A DNA stretch of 64,000 nt, taken from NCBI GenBank assembly GCA_903877385.1, contig CAIRDP010000020.1, forward strand, positions 209,867 through 273,866, given 5' to 3'. The notes beneath the pieces were generated by a model. The model ran no database searches. It was not told the origin of the DNA and was given only the letters and a program-made list of their open reading frames with translations. The position numbers and the translations under genes were made by a program. This DNA is from an uncultured Bacteroidales bacterium (lineage in GTDB: Bacteria > Bacteroidota > Bacteroidia > Bacteroidales > FEN-979). Shown here piece by piece: positions 42,344 through 50,425 of the stretch (positions are counted from its first letter, which is position 1; the number at the start of each line of letters is the position of its first letter).

Positions 42344-45238
42344 ATGAAAAAATTCCTGAAAATCCTCGGCATCAGCCTTGGTATCGTGCTGCTGCTTTTA
42401 ATTCTTATGCTTGTAAGTCCCCTGATTTTCAAGAATAAATTTGCCGGCATCGTTAAAACCACCGCGAACAAAACCCTCAAAACCGAATTGAATTTTTCGG
42501 GAATGGACGTTTCGTTCTTCACCTATTTCCCAAACCTCACCATCACCCTCAGCGATTTCACCCTGAGATCCTCGGCCCCGTTTAACAAGGATACCCTCAT
42601 CAAAGCAAAAGACATCTCGTTTGGCGTCAACCTCATGAGCGTTATCAAAGGACCATTGAAGATCACCAGGGTCTTTTTGAATAAAGCAACCGTGATCGTT
42701 CAGTATAACGAAAAAGGCGCTTCAAACTTCGACGTCTATGCTTCATCAGCCGATACCCTTCAGAAACAGGCCGCTCCCTCATCCGGCGAAGCCGAAATAA
42801 AAATAGAAGCCATTGCATTGATCAAAAGCAAATTCATTTATTCCGATGCCTCGATCCCCCTTAAAATCACTGCCCATGGCATTAACTACAGAGGAAAAAG
42901 CAATCTGAGCAAGGATATCCTTAAGCTGGCCTCGGATGTAAGGATCGACTCGCTGGACCTTGAATACAATCATATTAAACTACTGAAATCCAAGCCGGTT
43001 AAGGCAAAACTTGTGACCTCGATCAATATCAATTCCCTCAATATGAAGTTCGAGAAGAACGACCTCACCCTGAAAAACATTCCTTTTGAGTTCAGGGGAG
43101 AGTTCGGTTTCAGGAAAGACGGGTATGAGCTTTTTCTTTCGCTTTTTTCGATGTACAACGATGAATACATAAGTGGTTCACTGCGGATGATCAGCACCAA
43201 AAAACTATGGATTGCCGCAAAGGCCGATGTAAACATGAATCTCAGGGACTGGGGACTGGGGTTTGGGATCAGGGATTTTGACCTGAAAGGGATTTATTCC
43301 CTCAAACTGGACGCCCAGGGAGATTATTATTCGGGCAAGGATCCCCACAGCAAAAAACAGGATACCGTGATCCTGAGCATCCCGAATTTCACACTGACTT
43401 CAAAACTCAGGGAAGGTTATATCCGGTATAAGCAATATCCCCAGGCCCTGAGCGACGTATCCGTCAACCTAAGCGCTTCCTGCAAGGACCATGATTACCG
43501 TTCGGTCAGTCTCAGCCTCGACAACATCAAGGCAGGCTTTTTGAAGAATAAGATTGAAGGTTTTTTCAGGCTGAACGGGCTGCAGGACCTTCCTGTTGAA
43601 GCAAAACTGACCACAAGCCTCAACCTGGCCGAGCTGCGGCAGATTGTCCCTACCGACAGTCTCGATCTTTCGGGGGTCCTCGACCTGAGCCTGGATGTGA
43701 AAGGGAAATATGCCCCTTCCAAAAAACTCTTTCCCAATACGGCAATTAACCTGAAGATCAGCAATGGAGAGGTTCATACAAAATACTATCCTCACCCGCT
43801 GGACCATATCAATATGACGGTTACGGTGAACAATACGACAGGAAAGCTGGCCGATACCAGGGTAAAGCTTGATCCCTTCTCCTTCAGTTTTGAAGGAAAG
43901 CCTTTTGAAGTCAATGCCTCCCTGAGCAACCCCGATAACATCAGCTATGATATTGTTTCGAAAGGATCGGTTGACCTGGGCAAAGTGTACAAGGTATTTT
44001 CACGTAAAGGCATGGCCCTGGACGGGTTTATAGAGACCGATGTGAAGCTGAAAGGCTGCCAGGCCGATGCCATGGCGGGAAAGATTGACAGGCTTATGAA
44101 TTCGGGCCGTCTTACCCTTCGCAATATTGCCTTTACTTCGGAATACCTTCCAAAGCCCTTTGTTATAAAATCGGGAGTGTTCCGCTTCGAGCAGGACAAG
44201 GTGTGGTTTGAAAAATTCGACGGGCGTTACGGGGCATCCGACATCTTGATGGACGGGCACCTTGCCAATGTGATCAATTACGTACTTGTCCCCGCTCAGA
44301 AACTCAAAGGCAGTTTTAATTTCAATTCCGATTATTTGCTGGTGGATGAGTTTATCCCGGGAACCCCGCCTTCAGCCGCTTCAGCGAATAAACAGCAAGC
44401 CGCGAATAATAAGCAGGGTGTGATCATAATCCCCGAAAACCTTGAGATCGGCTTAAAAGCCAACCTCAAAAAAGTCGGTTATCAGAAGCTTGACATCCAC
44501 GACCTGGCTGCGGCAGTTGAGGTAAAACAGGGCATGCTGTTACTAAAGAACATGAATTTCGAACTCATAGGCTGCAAGGTGGCCATGGATGCGACCTACG
44601 GAAGCCTGGATTCATCAAAGGCGTTTTTCGATTTTCATATTGTCGCCACTGATTTCGACATTAAAAGGGCTTATAACGAAGTTGAAATGTTCAGGAACTT
44701 GTCCACTTCGGCCGGTAAATGCGAGGGCCTTGTTTCCCTTGATTACAACTTAAAGGGCAAGCTCGACGCAGGCATGAACCCAGTTTATCCTTCGCTGGAA
44801 GGAGGCGGTGTTCTGAGCCTGAAGAGAATAAAAGTCATGGGGCTTAAGCTCTTTACCGACATGAGCAAGAACCTCGGCAAGGAAAAGATCAAGAACCCCG
44901 ATCTTGCGAAAATTGAGCTGAAGACAACGATAAAAAATAATGTGATCAGCCTGGAGAAGACCAGGATGAAGATCTCGGGCTTCAGGCTAAGGATTGCAGG
45001 TGAATCCAATTTTAACGGCAGCATCAGCGCCAAGGCTCGCCTCGGGCTTCCTCCCCTTGGAATTGTCGGGATCAACATGAGGATGCTCGGCAGCATGGAT
45101 AACCTGAAATTCAAATACGGGAAAGGAAGTGGCGACGAGGATGTTGACGAAACCCAGTACAGCGACGAGATCCCCAAAGACATGCTTGACAAGATCAAAA
45201 ATGCCAAAGAGGAGGATCTCAAGGACGAGTCAAAGTGA
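42344..45238 (+). CDS. AsmA-family inner-membrane-anchored protein
   Basis: A 964-residue AsmA-like protein with an N-terminal membrane anchor (residues 4-28) and a very long periplasmic beta-rich body. The typical opening follows: KTANKTLKTELNFSGMDVSFFTYFPNLTITLSDFTLRS, a signature of the Bacteroidota AsmA group. The C-terminal AsmA_2-like region (IDRLMNSGRLTLRNIAFT; INMRMLGSMDNLKFKYG) is also present. AsmA-like proteins form bridge-like grooves for phospholipid movement between membranes; that role is family inference. Residues near 299-311 are encoded by a 7-bp repeat (43238-43275). It ends one base before the convergent sodC gene. Confidence 0.85.
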   Translation: MKKFLKILGISLGIVLLLLILMLVSPLIFKNKFAGIVKTTANKTLKTELNFSGMDVSFFTYFPNLTITLSDFTLRSSAPFNKDTLIKAKDISFGVNLMSVIKGPLKITRVFLNKATVIVQYNEKGASNFDVYASSADTLQKQAAPSSGEAEIKIEAIALIKSKFIYSDASIPLKITAHGINYRGKSNLSKDILKLASDVRIDSLDLEYNHIKLLKSKPVKAKLVTSININSLNMKFEKNDLTLKNIPFEFRGEFGFRKDGYELFLSLFSMYNDEYISGSLRMISTKKLWIAAKADVNMNLRDWGLGFGIRDFDLKGIYSLKLDAQGDYYSGKDPHSKKQDTVILSIPNFTLTSKLREGYIRYKQYPQALSDVSVNLSASCKDHDYRSVSLSLDNIKAGFLKNKIEGFFRLNGLQDLPVEAKLTTSLNLAELRQIVPTDSLDLSGVLDLSLDVKGKYAPSKKLFPNTAINLKISNGEVHTKYYPHPLDHINMTVTVNNTTGKLADTRVKLDPFSFSFEGKPFEVNASLSNPDNISYDIVSKGSVDLGKVYKVFSRKGMALDGFIETDVKLKGCQADAMAGKIDRLMNSGRLTLRNIAFTSEYLPKPFVIKSGVFRFEQDKVWFEKFDGRYGASDILMDGHLANVINYVLVPAQKLKGSFNFNSDYLLVDEFIPGTPPSAASANKQQAANNKQGVIIIPENLEIGLKANLKKVGYQKLDIHDLAAAVEVKQGMLLLKNMNFELIGCKVAMDATYGSLDSSKAFFDFHIVATDFDIKRAYNEVEMFRNLSTSAGKCEGLVSLDYNLKGKLDAGMNPVYPSLEGGGVLSLKRIKVMGLKLFTDMSKNLGKEKIKNPDLAKIELKTTIKNNVISLEKTRMKISGFRLRIAGESNFNGSISAKARLGLPPLGIVGINMRMLGSMDNLKFKYGKGSGDEDVDETQYSDEIPKDMLDKIKNAKEEDLKDESK
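43238..43275. repeat. 7-bp-period repeat inside the AsmA-like gene
   Basis: Units GGGACTG, GGGACTG, GGGTTTG, GGATCAG in 7-bp register, encoding RDWGLGFGIRDF. Fewer and more decayed copies than at the other coding loci. Confidence 0.55.
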
Positions 45239-45805
45239 TTACTGGCTTTTAGCCAGGCCGATCACCCCGCATGCGATTCGGGGACCTGCATTTCCCGTAG
45301 GCTGTGTTTTCATGTCATCCTGCTTGGCGTGAACAATCACCGACCTTCCGAGGATGGATTCCGTGCCTTCGAAGCTCATATGAGAATCTACATATTCCAA
45401 ATGGGCTTTCCCGCTGGCATCGGCTTCGATATTCCCCATGTCGCCTTCATGCCGGCTCATATCCATCGGGGACCCGTGGGTTGAGCCTGAAGGATTAAAA
45501 TGCCCTCCGGCCGATGTGCCGTCAGGAGAACTGCAGTCGCCGAATTCGTGGATATGGAACCCGTGTTTGCCGGGAGTAAGCCCGCTGAGGTCGGCTACGA
45601 CTTTTACACCTTCGCTTACCCTGGTAAAAGTCACCGTTCCGCTTACCGAATTACCCTGGGTTGCGTATAAAACACAGATCGCTTTAATATTCTGATTTAC
45701 TTTTACGGGAGGCATGCTCATATGCTGGTGGTCCTGGGCAAGGGCTGTATTGAAGCCAAATGCCAGTACCATGCTGATTGCTGATAATAATGTTCTTGTT
45801 TTCAT
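45239..45805 (-). CDS. sodC: Cu/Zn superoxide dismutase, exported
   Basis: A 188-residue periplasmic SodC that dismutates superoxide. The ATG at 45805 begins a signal peptide (to about residue 23, ALAQ). All metal ligands are present at the spacing of the family: Cu by H84, H86, H102 and H159; Zn by H102, H110, H119 and D122. The disulphide pair C91/C179 and the channel arginine R176 are also present. Histidine-rich HQHM near the mature N-terminus may carry copper. It is preceded by a full primary promoter whose -33 box lies in the loop of the upstream gene's terminator (45824-45873). Confidence 0.95.
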   Translation of the reverse strand: MKTRTLLSAISMVLAFGFNTALAQDHQHMSMPPVKVNQNIKAICVLYATQGNSVSGTVTFTRVSEGVKVVADLSGLTPGKHGFHIHEFGDCSSPDGTSAGGHFNPSGSTHGSPMDMSRHEGDMGNIEADASGKAHLEYVDSHMSFEGTESILGRSVIVHAKQDDMKTQPTGNAGPRIACGVIGLAKSQ

Positions 45806-45823
45806 AAAATAAAATTTAGACAT

Positions 45824-45855
45824 CAAAGATAGTCAGTAAAAAACCCCGGGTCAAA
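45824..45855 (-). promoter_or_regulatory. Promoter of sodC, nested in the upstream terminator
   Basis: On the minus strand TTTG (45852-45855), a 20-base spacer and TATCTTTG (45824-45831): exact matches to both primary-sigma boxes. The -33 box sits in the loop of the terminator hairpin at 45838-45873. Confidence 0.7.
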
Positions 45856-45873
45856 TTTTGGCCCGGGGTTTTT
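45838..45873 (-). terminator. Intrinsic terminator of the C10 peptidase gene
   Basis: A perfect 12-bp stem (AAAAACCCCGGG with CCCGGGGTTTTT) around an 11-base loop, followed by Ts on the minus strand. It lies 41 bases after the peptidase stop and can fold in both directions. Confidence 0.85.
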
Positions 45874-45913
45874 CCCTTATACCGGGATATATCCCGGAAT
45901 CTATATATAATCT

Positions 45914-48817
45914 TTAGTAAACCACCAGCTTGGTCCTGGCAGTACCTGTGCTGCTCTTCATCGAAACCAGGTAGATCCCTGCAGGCAGACCCGAAATATC
46001 AAGGCTCGAAAGTGAGTCCGAAATGGTCTTTAATGCCAGGGGGATAGCATTCCCCAGCTGGTCGTAAAGCGTTATTTGCGGGTTCAATCCGGATGTTTGA
46101 ACTGTAACCTTCCCATGAGCCGGGTTGGGATAGATCATCAGACCTGGCTGTTCGCCTGTACGGGCAATTCCAACAGCAACATCCACTGTTTTGCAGCTGC
46201 CCTGTGATTCGCCGAGATTGTAATGGGCTGTAACGCAGTATACATACTGTCCGCTTTCAATACCCATGTCGGTATAAGACAGACCTGTGATCAGGGCGGT
46301 GTTGATCTTTATACCGTTCCTGATCATATTATAGCCCTGGAGGGTCATCAATGAGGGGTCATAGGATGGAATTTCCCATGTAACAGTAACCTCATGGCTG
46401 ATGGGAGTGGCCTGCACGTTCTGGGGGGATGGCAAGGGGATCTGGAGCAGGCCGATAAATTTGTATGCCCCGTCTTCGGTGGTATTTGTATTCTCTCCTC
46501 CCGACCATCCGCAGTGATTGTTAACCCAGGCCATCTGGTGATACAATGCTCCGGTGGTCCCGATAAAATCGCTCCAGCTGTGCCCGCCGTCGAAAGAGTA
46601 GGCGCAACCCATGCTGCCGGTATAACCCGAGCGCACCCAAGTGTTGGCAGTACCCGGAACATAGGCAATGTCGCCATAGTAATTTGATCCTGAATAACTC
46701 ACCTGGGTCCAGGTGGCTCCGCCGTCGAATGATTCGCAAAGCAATCCCTGCCCTGAACTCTGATCCTGAAGCAATCCGTGAGTCCCGTTCTGGAAAACCG
46801 GTTTAACATAAGCAGCATTCATACCCGGAGCCGAAGAAACGGTCCAGGTAGTGCCCTTATCAACCGATTTATATACCCTTCCATTGCTTGTTCCAAACCA
46901 GATTGTATCATGAACCGCGCAATAATAGCCTGTTACTCCGGCTTCCCCGCTCTGGGGCGAAGGGTTTCCGGAGCCCGGGATCAGGGTCCAGTTTGTACCG
47001 CCGTTGGTGGTGGTATAGATCTCGAACTTCCCGTTGATTGGGTCGCCGATACAAACTCCGTCGGTGGTATTGAAGAAATGAACAACATCGGGGAAAGAGG
47101 CGGAATTGCTGAACGAAGCGGTAGTCTGCCGGGTCCAGGTAGCTCCTCCATCCGCAGTCATATAAATACCCATAGGCTTTGAGCCCGACACCTTGAACAT
47201 GGCATCATAAGCCGTGGTGGTGTCGAAGGCGAATATCATGGAAGATGCGAGGCCGGTGGTATTGGCAATCGTACCGGGAGTCCATTTGGTTCCTCCGTTG
47301 ACGGTTTTTGCAAAATCGGAGCAGGCGCCTGCCAGGTTATTCCCGTCGGATGCTGTGGCCCATACCGTATTGCTGTCGACGGCATACATATAACTGAGGG
47401 CGCGCGAAGGAGTAGGGAACCCGGTGGGTTGTGAGATCCATTCAGCCACATTTACCTGTATTTTATAGTACACGGTATCCGTTGCATTGATCGCGTAAGC
47501 CTTTACCGTATGCGAGCCGAGATCTGCTGCTGAAGTGTTCCATGTATAGGTGATGGAGTCGCCGCTCACCGAAAACTTTTCAACACTGTCGATAAAGATT
47601 TTCATCGTAAGGGCAGTCCCCCTGACAACACCGGCTTTGAGGTCGACGCTGTAACCAACGCCAACCACGGCTTTGTCGACCGGGTGGGAGATCCTCACGA
47701 TGAGGTTGGGGTTATAAGGATGCACATGCAACACAACAGTATTGTTCAGGTTGAAAGTATAACCTCCGGGGTTAAGGTTGCCTATGGCATAATATCCGTT
47801 TGAAGCGCCGGACCATCCCCAGTTAAAATGGAATTTGCCGTCGCTCAAGCGGTAACCGTCGCAAACCCAGGCATGGCCTTCGGTAGGGTCGGAACCGCTG
47901 TAGTAGATCGGGCGGGCCAGGTCAAGATCGGCCCTCAGCAAGGCCTTGAAGTCTTCAACATTGGTATAATTATCCTTGTACTTGATGTCGATATCGGGGC
48001 TGTAATTGAAATAATTAAGAAGGGCGGGGGGCACATTCTCGCTGAAAGCGCCCGAACCGCTGGTTCCGTAAGACATATCCACGGAAACGCCGGCATGATA
48101 CATGAGTGTGGCAACGGCAGTGTTGTTCCCGGTAACCTGGTTAGGCATGGATGTCCAGTTATATATGGTGTTTCCGAAATCTGCCGACTGGTTGCCGTAG
48201 GTGGGATCGGTATAGGAATGCTGGCCAACTCCCTGGGGGGGGTAATTATGGTACTTCATCAACTGCGACATGGCGGTTGCAACGCAGCCTGTCCAAACGT
48301 GCCCGCACTGTCCGCCGGAAGCGGCAGGACATAGAGTGTTGTAATAGCAACCCTGGTCCCATAAAGTTGTAAGAAGGGGAGCTACATCATACGAGGGAGC
48401 CATGGGCTCATTATTCTGTATGCTGTTCCATTGTTTCAGGGTTTCAGTATTGTCAATTTTATTGGTGACGAGAAAAGTGATCTCCTTGCTGTAATCGTCG
48501 AGCCATTCTTTTGTTGCCGGATTGTCGATCACTTCGGGGATGTCATTTTCGAAAGAATAGCCCAGTACGGGGATGGATGCATCGTCGGCAGCTATCATGA
48601 TAAAGCCTCCCGATATGAACCTGAAAATGTAGATGGTGGGAGTATTATTCCAGGTTCTTACAGTCTGGGTCAGAAGCTGGGGATTGGTGATGCCCATAGG
48701 GTTGTTCAGGCGGTAAAAGCTCAGCGCTACTTTAGCGGCATCCTGTTGGGGAACATGCTTAGCCCAGGCTGCCGGGATTAAAAGAACCAGGCAGAGAATC
48801 GTAAAAAGTTTTTTCAT
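45914..48817 (-). CDS. C10-family cysteine peptidase with BNR repeats and T9SS sorting domain
   Basis: A 967-residue secreted protein. A signal peptide (1-19) and propeptide (to about 140) precede a streptopain-like C10 domain with Q155, the nucleophile C178 in TGCVATAMSQ and the catalytic histidine H315 in EGHAWVCDGY. A run of at least six GGxxWT-type BNR repeats (about 470-800) may form a propeller. A fibronectin-III-like domain (about 805-890) follows, and the C-terminal ~75 residues (LMIYPNPAHGKV to ARTKLVVY) are a type A T9SS sorting domain for export and surface attachment. The gene is monocistronic, with a strong terminator after it. Confidence 0.9.
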   Translation of the reverse strand: MKKLFTILCLVLLIPAAWAKHVPQQDAAKVALSFYRLNNPMGITNPQLLTQTVRTWNNTPTIYIFRFISGGFIMIAADDASIPVLGYSFENDIPEVIDNPATKEWLDDYSKEITFLVTNKIDNTETLKQWNSIQNNEPMAPSYDVAPLLTTLWDQGCYYNTLCPAASGGQCGHVWTGCVATAMSQLMKYHNYPPQGVGQHSYTDPTYGNQSADFGNTIYNWTSMPNQVTGNNTAVATLMYHAGVSVDMSYGTSGSGAFSENVPPALLNYFNYSPDIDIKYKDNYTNVEDFKALLRADLDLARPIYYSGSDPTEGHAWVCDGYRLSDGKFHFNWGWSGASNGYYAIGNLNPGGYTFNLNNTVVLHVHPYNPNLIVRISHPVDKAVVGVGYSVDLKAGVVRGTALTMKIFIDSVEKFSVSGDSITYTWNTSAADLGSHTVKAYAINATDTVYYKIQVNVAEWISQPTGFPTPSRALSYMYAVDSNTVWATASDGNNLAGACSDFAKTVNGGTKWTPGTIANTTGLASSMIFAFDTTTAYDAMFKVSGSKPMGIYMTADGGATWTRQTTASFSNSASFPDVVHFFNTTDGVCIGDPINGKFEIYTTTNGGTNWTLIPGSGNPSPQSGEAGVTGYYCAVHDTIWFGTSNGRVYKSVDKGTTWTVSSAPGMNAAYVKPVFQNGTHGLLQDQSSGQGLLCESFDGGATWTQVSYSGSNYYGDIAYVPGTANTWVRSGYTGSMGCAYSFDGGHSWSDFIGTTGALYHQMAWVNNHCGWSGGENTNTTEDGAYKFIGLLQIPLPSPQNVQATPISHEVTVTWEIPSYDPSLMTLQGYNMIRNGIKINTALITGLSYTDMGIESGQYVYCVTAHYNLGESQGSCKTVDVAVGIARTGEQPGLMIYPNPAHGKVTVQTSGLNPQITLYDQLGNAIPLALKTISDSLSSLDISGLPAGIYLVSMKSSTGTARTKLVVY

Positions 48818-48853
48818 TTAGGTAAGATTTTGGAGGTCACGAAAATACAAAAA

Positions 48854-49321
48854 TTATTCAATCGCCTTGCGACGATCTTTGAAGAAAAGAATATAAAACC
48901 AGAGATTATAAAGCAGGAGATAAAGGAAGAGGTTTGCCGTCATTACCATGAGGAAACCCCAGCCATAAATGAAAACCAGGCAAAAAATGAGCAGAGCGGT
49001 AAGCGAATATAAAGAATATATAAAGGATTTTGTGCGTATGGCCCAGATCTCTTCCGTTTCTGTTTTGAATCTTGAAAATGCCAGGAAGAAAAGGCCCAAA
49101 ATCAGTGTTACGCCGCAGATCTCTTCACTGATATTGTTGGTGATCACCCTGAATTCAGAGGTCTGAAGGTAGGCAGCATAAACAACAAACACCTTGCATT
49201 CAAGAAAATCGGGTTTGATGTCATACCCGAAACGGATGACCGACATAACAATACCTGCAAGTGTAAGGACAATCCCGATATAGCGGAAATATCGCGGCAG
49301 CAGTATTTTAGAACTGTTCAT
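48854..49321 (-). CDS. Small polytopic membrane protein, function unknown
   Basis: A 155-residue protein with about four hydrophobic segments (near 14-31, 67-83, 101-121 and 122-144), a charged end, and no recognised motif. It is more plausible than a plus-strand alternative on the opposite side (48830-49012), which is only 60 residues with no domain. It lies 36 bases before the C10 peptidase gene on the same strand, so both may share a transcript. No promoter box of good quality was found. Confidence 0.5.
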   Translation of the reverse strand: MNSSKILLPRYFRYIGIVLTLAGIVMSVIRFGYDIKPDFLECKVFVVYAAYLQTSEFRVITNNISEEICGVTLILGLFFLAFSRFKTETEEIWAIRTKSFIYSLYSLTALLIFCLVFIYGWGFLMVMTANLFLYLLLYNLWFYILFFKDRRKAIE

Positions 49322-49376
49322 AGTAGGAAGGATTTTGAAGAAGAATCGATTTCATCGACAGCTAAATTACTGAAAA

Positions 49377-49408
49377 TTTGACTTTAACATTGATTTTTCT
49401 TATATTTA
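49377..49408 (+). promoter_or_regulatory. Promoter of the double-Cache gene
   Basis: TTTG (49377-49380), a 20-base spacer, TATATTTA (49401-49408): exact -33 and one mismatch in the -7. The ATG at 49427 follows after 18 bases. Confidence 0.65.
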
Positions 49409-49426
49409 CTCCTTAATTTCATTACC

Positions 49427-50341
49427 ATGAAAGCCTGTTGCGCATCCCGGCAAGTGGCGATGCTTTCTAAAGCAGCCGCCATGCTGCTGATTGCCGGGGT
49501 CGTTTACCACAGCAGCGAAAAACTTTTTGCACAAACTTCAAAGTATAAATTCCAGGAGACTATAAACCTGGTGGGCCTGGTCAACGATGCTGCCTCAGAG
49601 ATCAGCCAGAAGGGAGAGAATGCCTTCAAAGAGTTTATGACCACCGGCAGCCGCTGGAGGAACGGGGACACCTATATTTTTGTGTGCGGTCTTAAAGGGG
49701 AGATCTATGTGCACGAAGATGCCTCACTGGTTGGGAAGAACGATTACGATCGGAAGGATGTCCACGGGAAACCCATTGTACAGTGGTTTATCCGTAAAGC
49801 TCTCGGTATCGGGCAATGCGGCTGGACACATTATGAATGGGTGAAACCGGGTAAGACATCCCCTTCGTGGAAATCCACATATGTGAAGCTTGCCAGGGCG
49901 CCTTCAGGATCGATTTACATTGTAGGATCCGGCTTGTACGACATGAAAATGGAAAAGGAATTTGCGGTAGATGCCGTGAATGATGCACTAAGCCTCATCA
50001 GGACCATGGGGAAAGACGCATTTCCAACCCTGAGGGACACTGCATCGGAGTTCGTTTACAAGGACACTTACGTTTTCGTCCTCGACACTTTGTACAACAC
50101 CCTGGTAAACCCCGCCGATCCTTCCCTGGAAGGGAAAAACCAGAAAGAGATGAAGGATGCTGCAGGGAAGCTGTTCATCCAGGACATTGTAAGGGTCGCG
50201 ATGGACAATGGGCAGGGCTGGGTTGATTACCTCTGGCCCAAACCCGGGACAACAAAAGCGATCCGCAAATCCTCCTATGTAAAAAGGATCATAGTGAAAG
50301 GCGAGATTTTCGTTGTAGGCACCGGTGTATACCTTGACTAG
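49427..50341 (+). CDS. Exported double-Cache sensor-domain protein without a signalling domain
   Basis: A 304-residue exported protein (hydrophobic segment about 15-37). Two homologous Cache modules follow, at about 55-175 (WRNGDTYIFVCGLKGEIYVHED, GWTHYEWVKPGK) and 185-304 (VYKDTYVFVLDTLYNTLVNPA, GWVDYLWPKPGT). Cache domains bind small ligands outside the cell in chemoreceptors and kinases. Here there is no kinase, cyclase or methyl-accepting region, so it may act as a free periplasmic ligand-binding partner of another receptor. It has its own promoter (49377-49408). Confidence 0.8.
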   Translation: MKACCASRQVAMLSKAAAMLLIAGVVYHSSEKLFAQTSKYKFQETINLVGLVNDAASEISQKGENAFKEFMTTGSRWRNGDTYIFVCGLKGEIYVHEDASLVGKNDYDRKDVHGKPIVQWFIRKALGIGQCGWTHYEWVKPGKTSPSWKSTYVKLARAPSGSIYIVGSGLYDMKMEKEFAVDAVNDALSLIRTMGKDAFPTLRDTASEFVYKDTYVFVLDTLYNTLVNPADPSLEGKNQKEMKDAAGKLFIQDIVRVAMDNGQGWVDYLWPKPGTTKAIRKSSYVKRIIVKGEIFVVGTGVYLD

Positions 50342-50385
50342 CCGATTAAAACAGCCCTGTCGTCGATTTGTTTAGGCTATTTGAT

Positions 50386-50425
50386 CATGTTAAGGTATTT
50401 TTGAATTTCAATTTACCTTAACATG
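50386..50425 (+). promoter_or_regulatory. 12-bp inverted repeat spanning -7 box and start codon
   Basis: Arms CATGTTAAGGTA (50386-50397) and TACCTTAACATG (50414-50425) are perfectly complementary, the right arm ending in the ATG of the next gene. The 16-base loop contains a second small palindrome (TTGAA-T-TTCAA, 50401-50411). The -7 box TATTTTTG (50396-50403) begins in the left arm. No -33 TTTG at the usual spacing. Confidence 0.65.

Noticed and set aside
48830..49012. A plus-strand 60-residue frame opposite the membrane protein
   Set aside because: It has no domain or signal and overlaps a more plausible minus-strand membrane protein.
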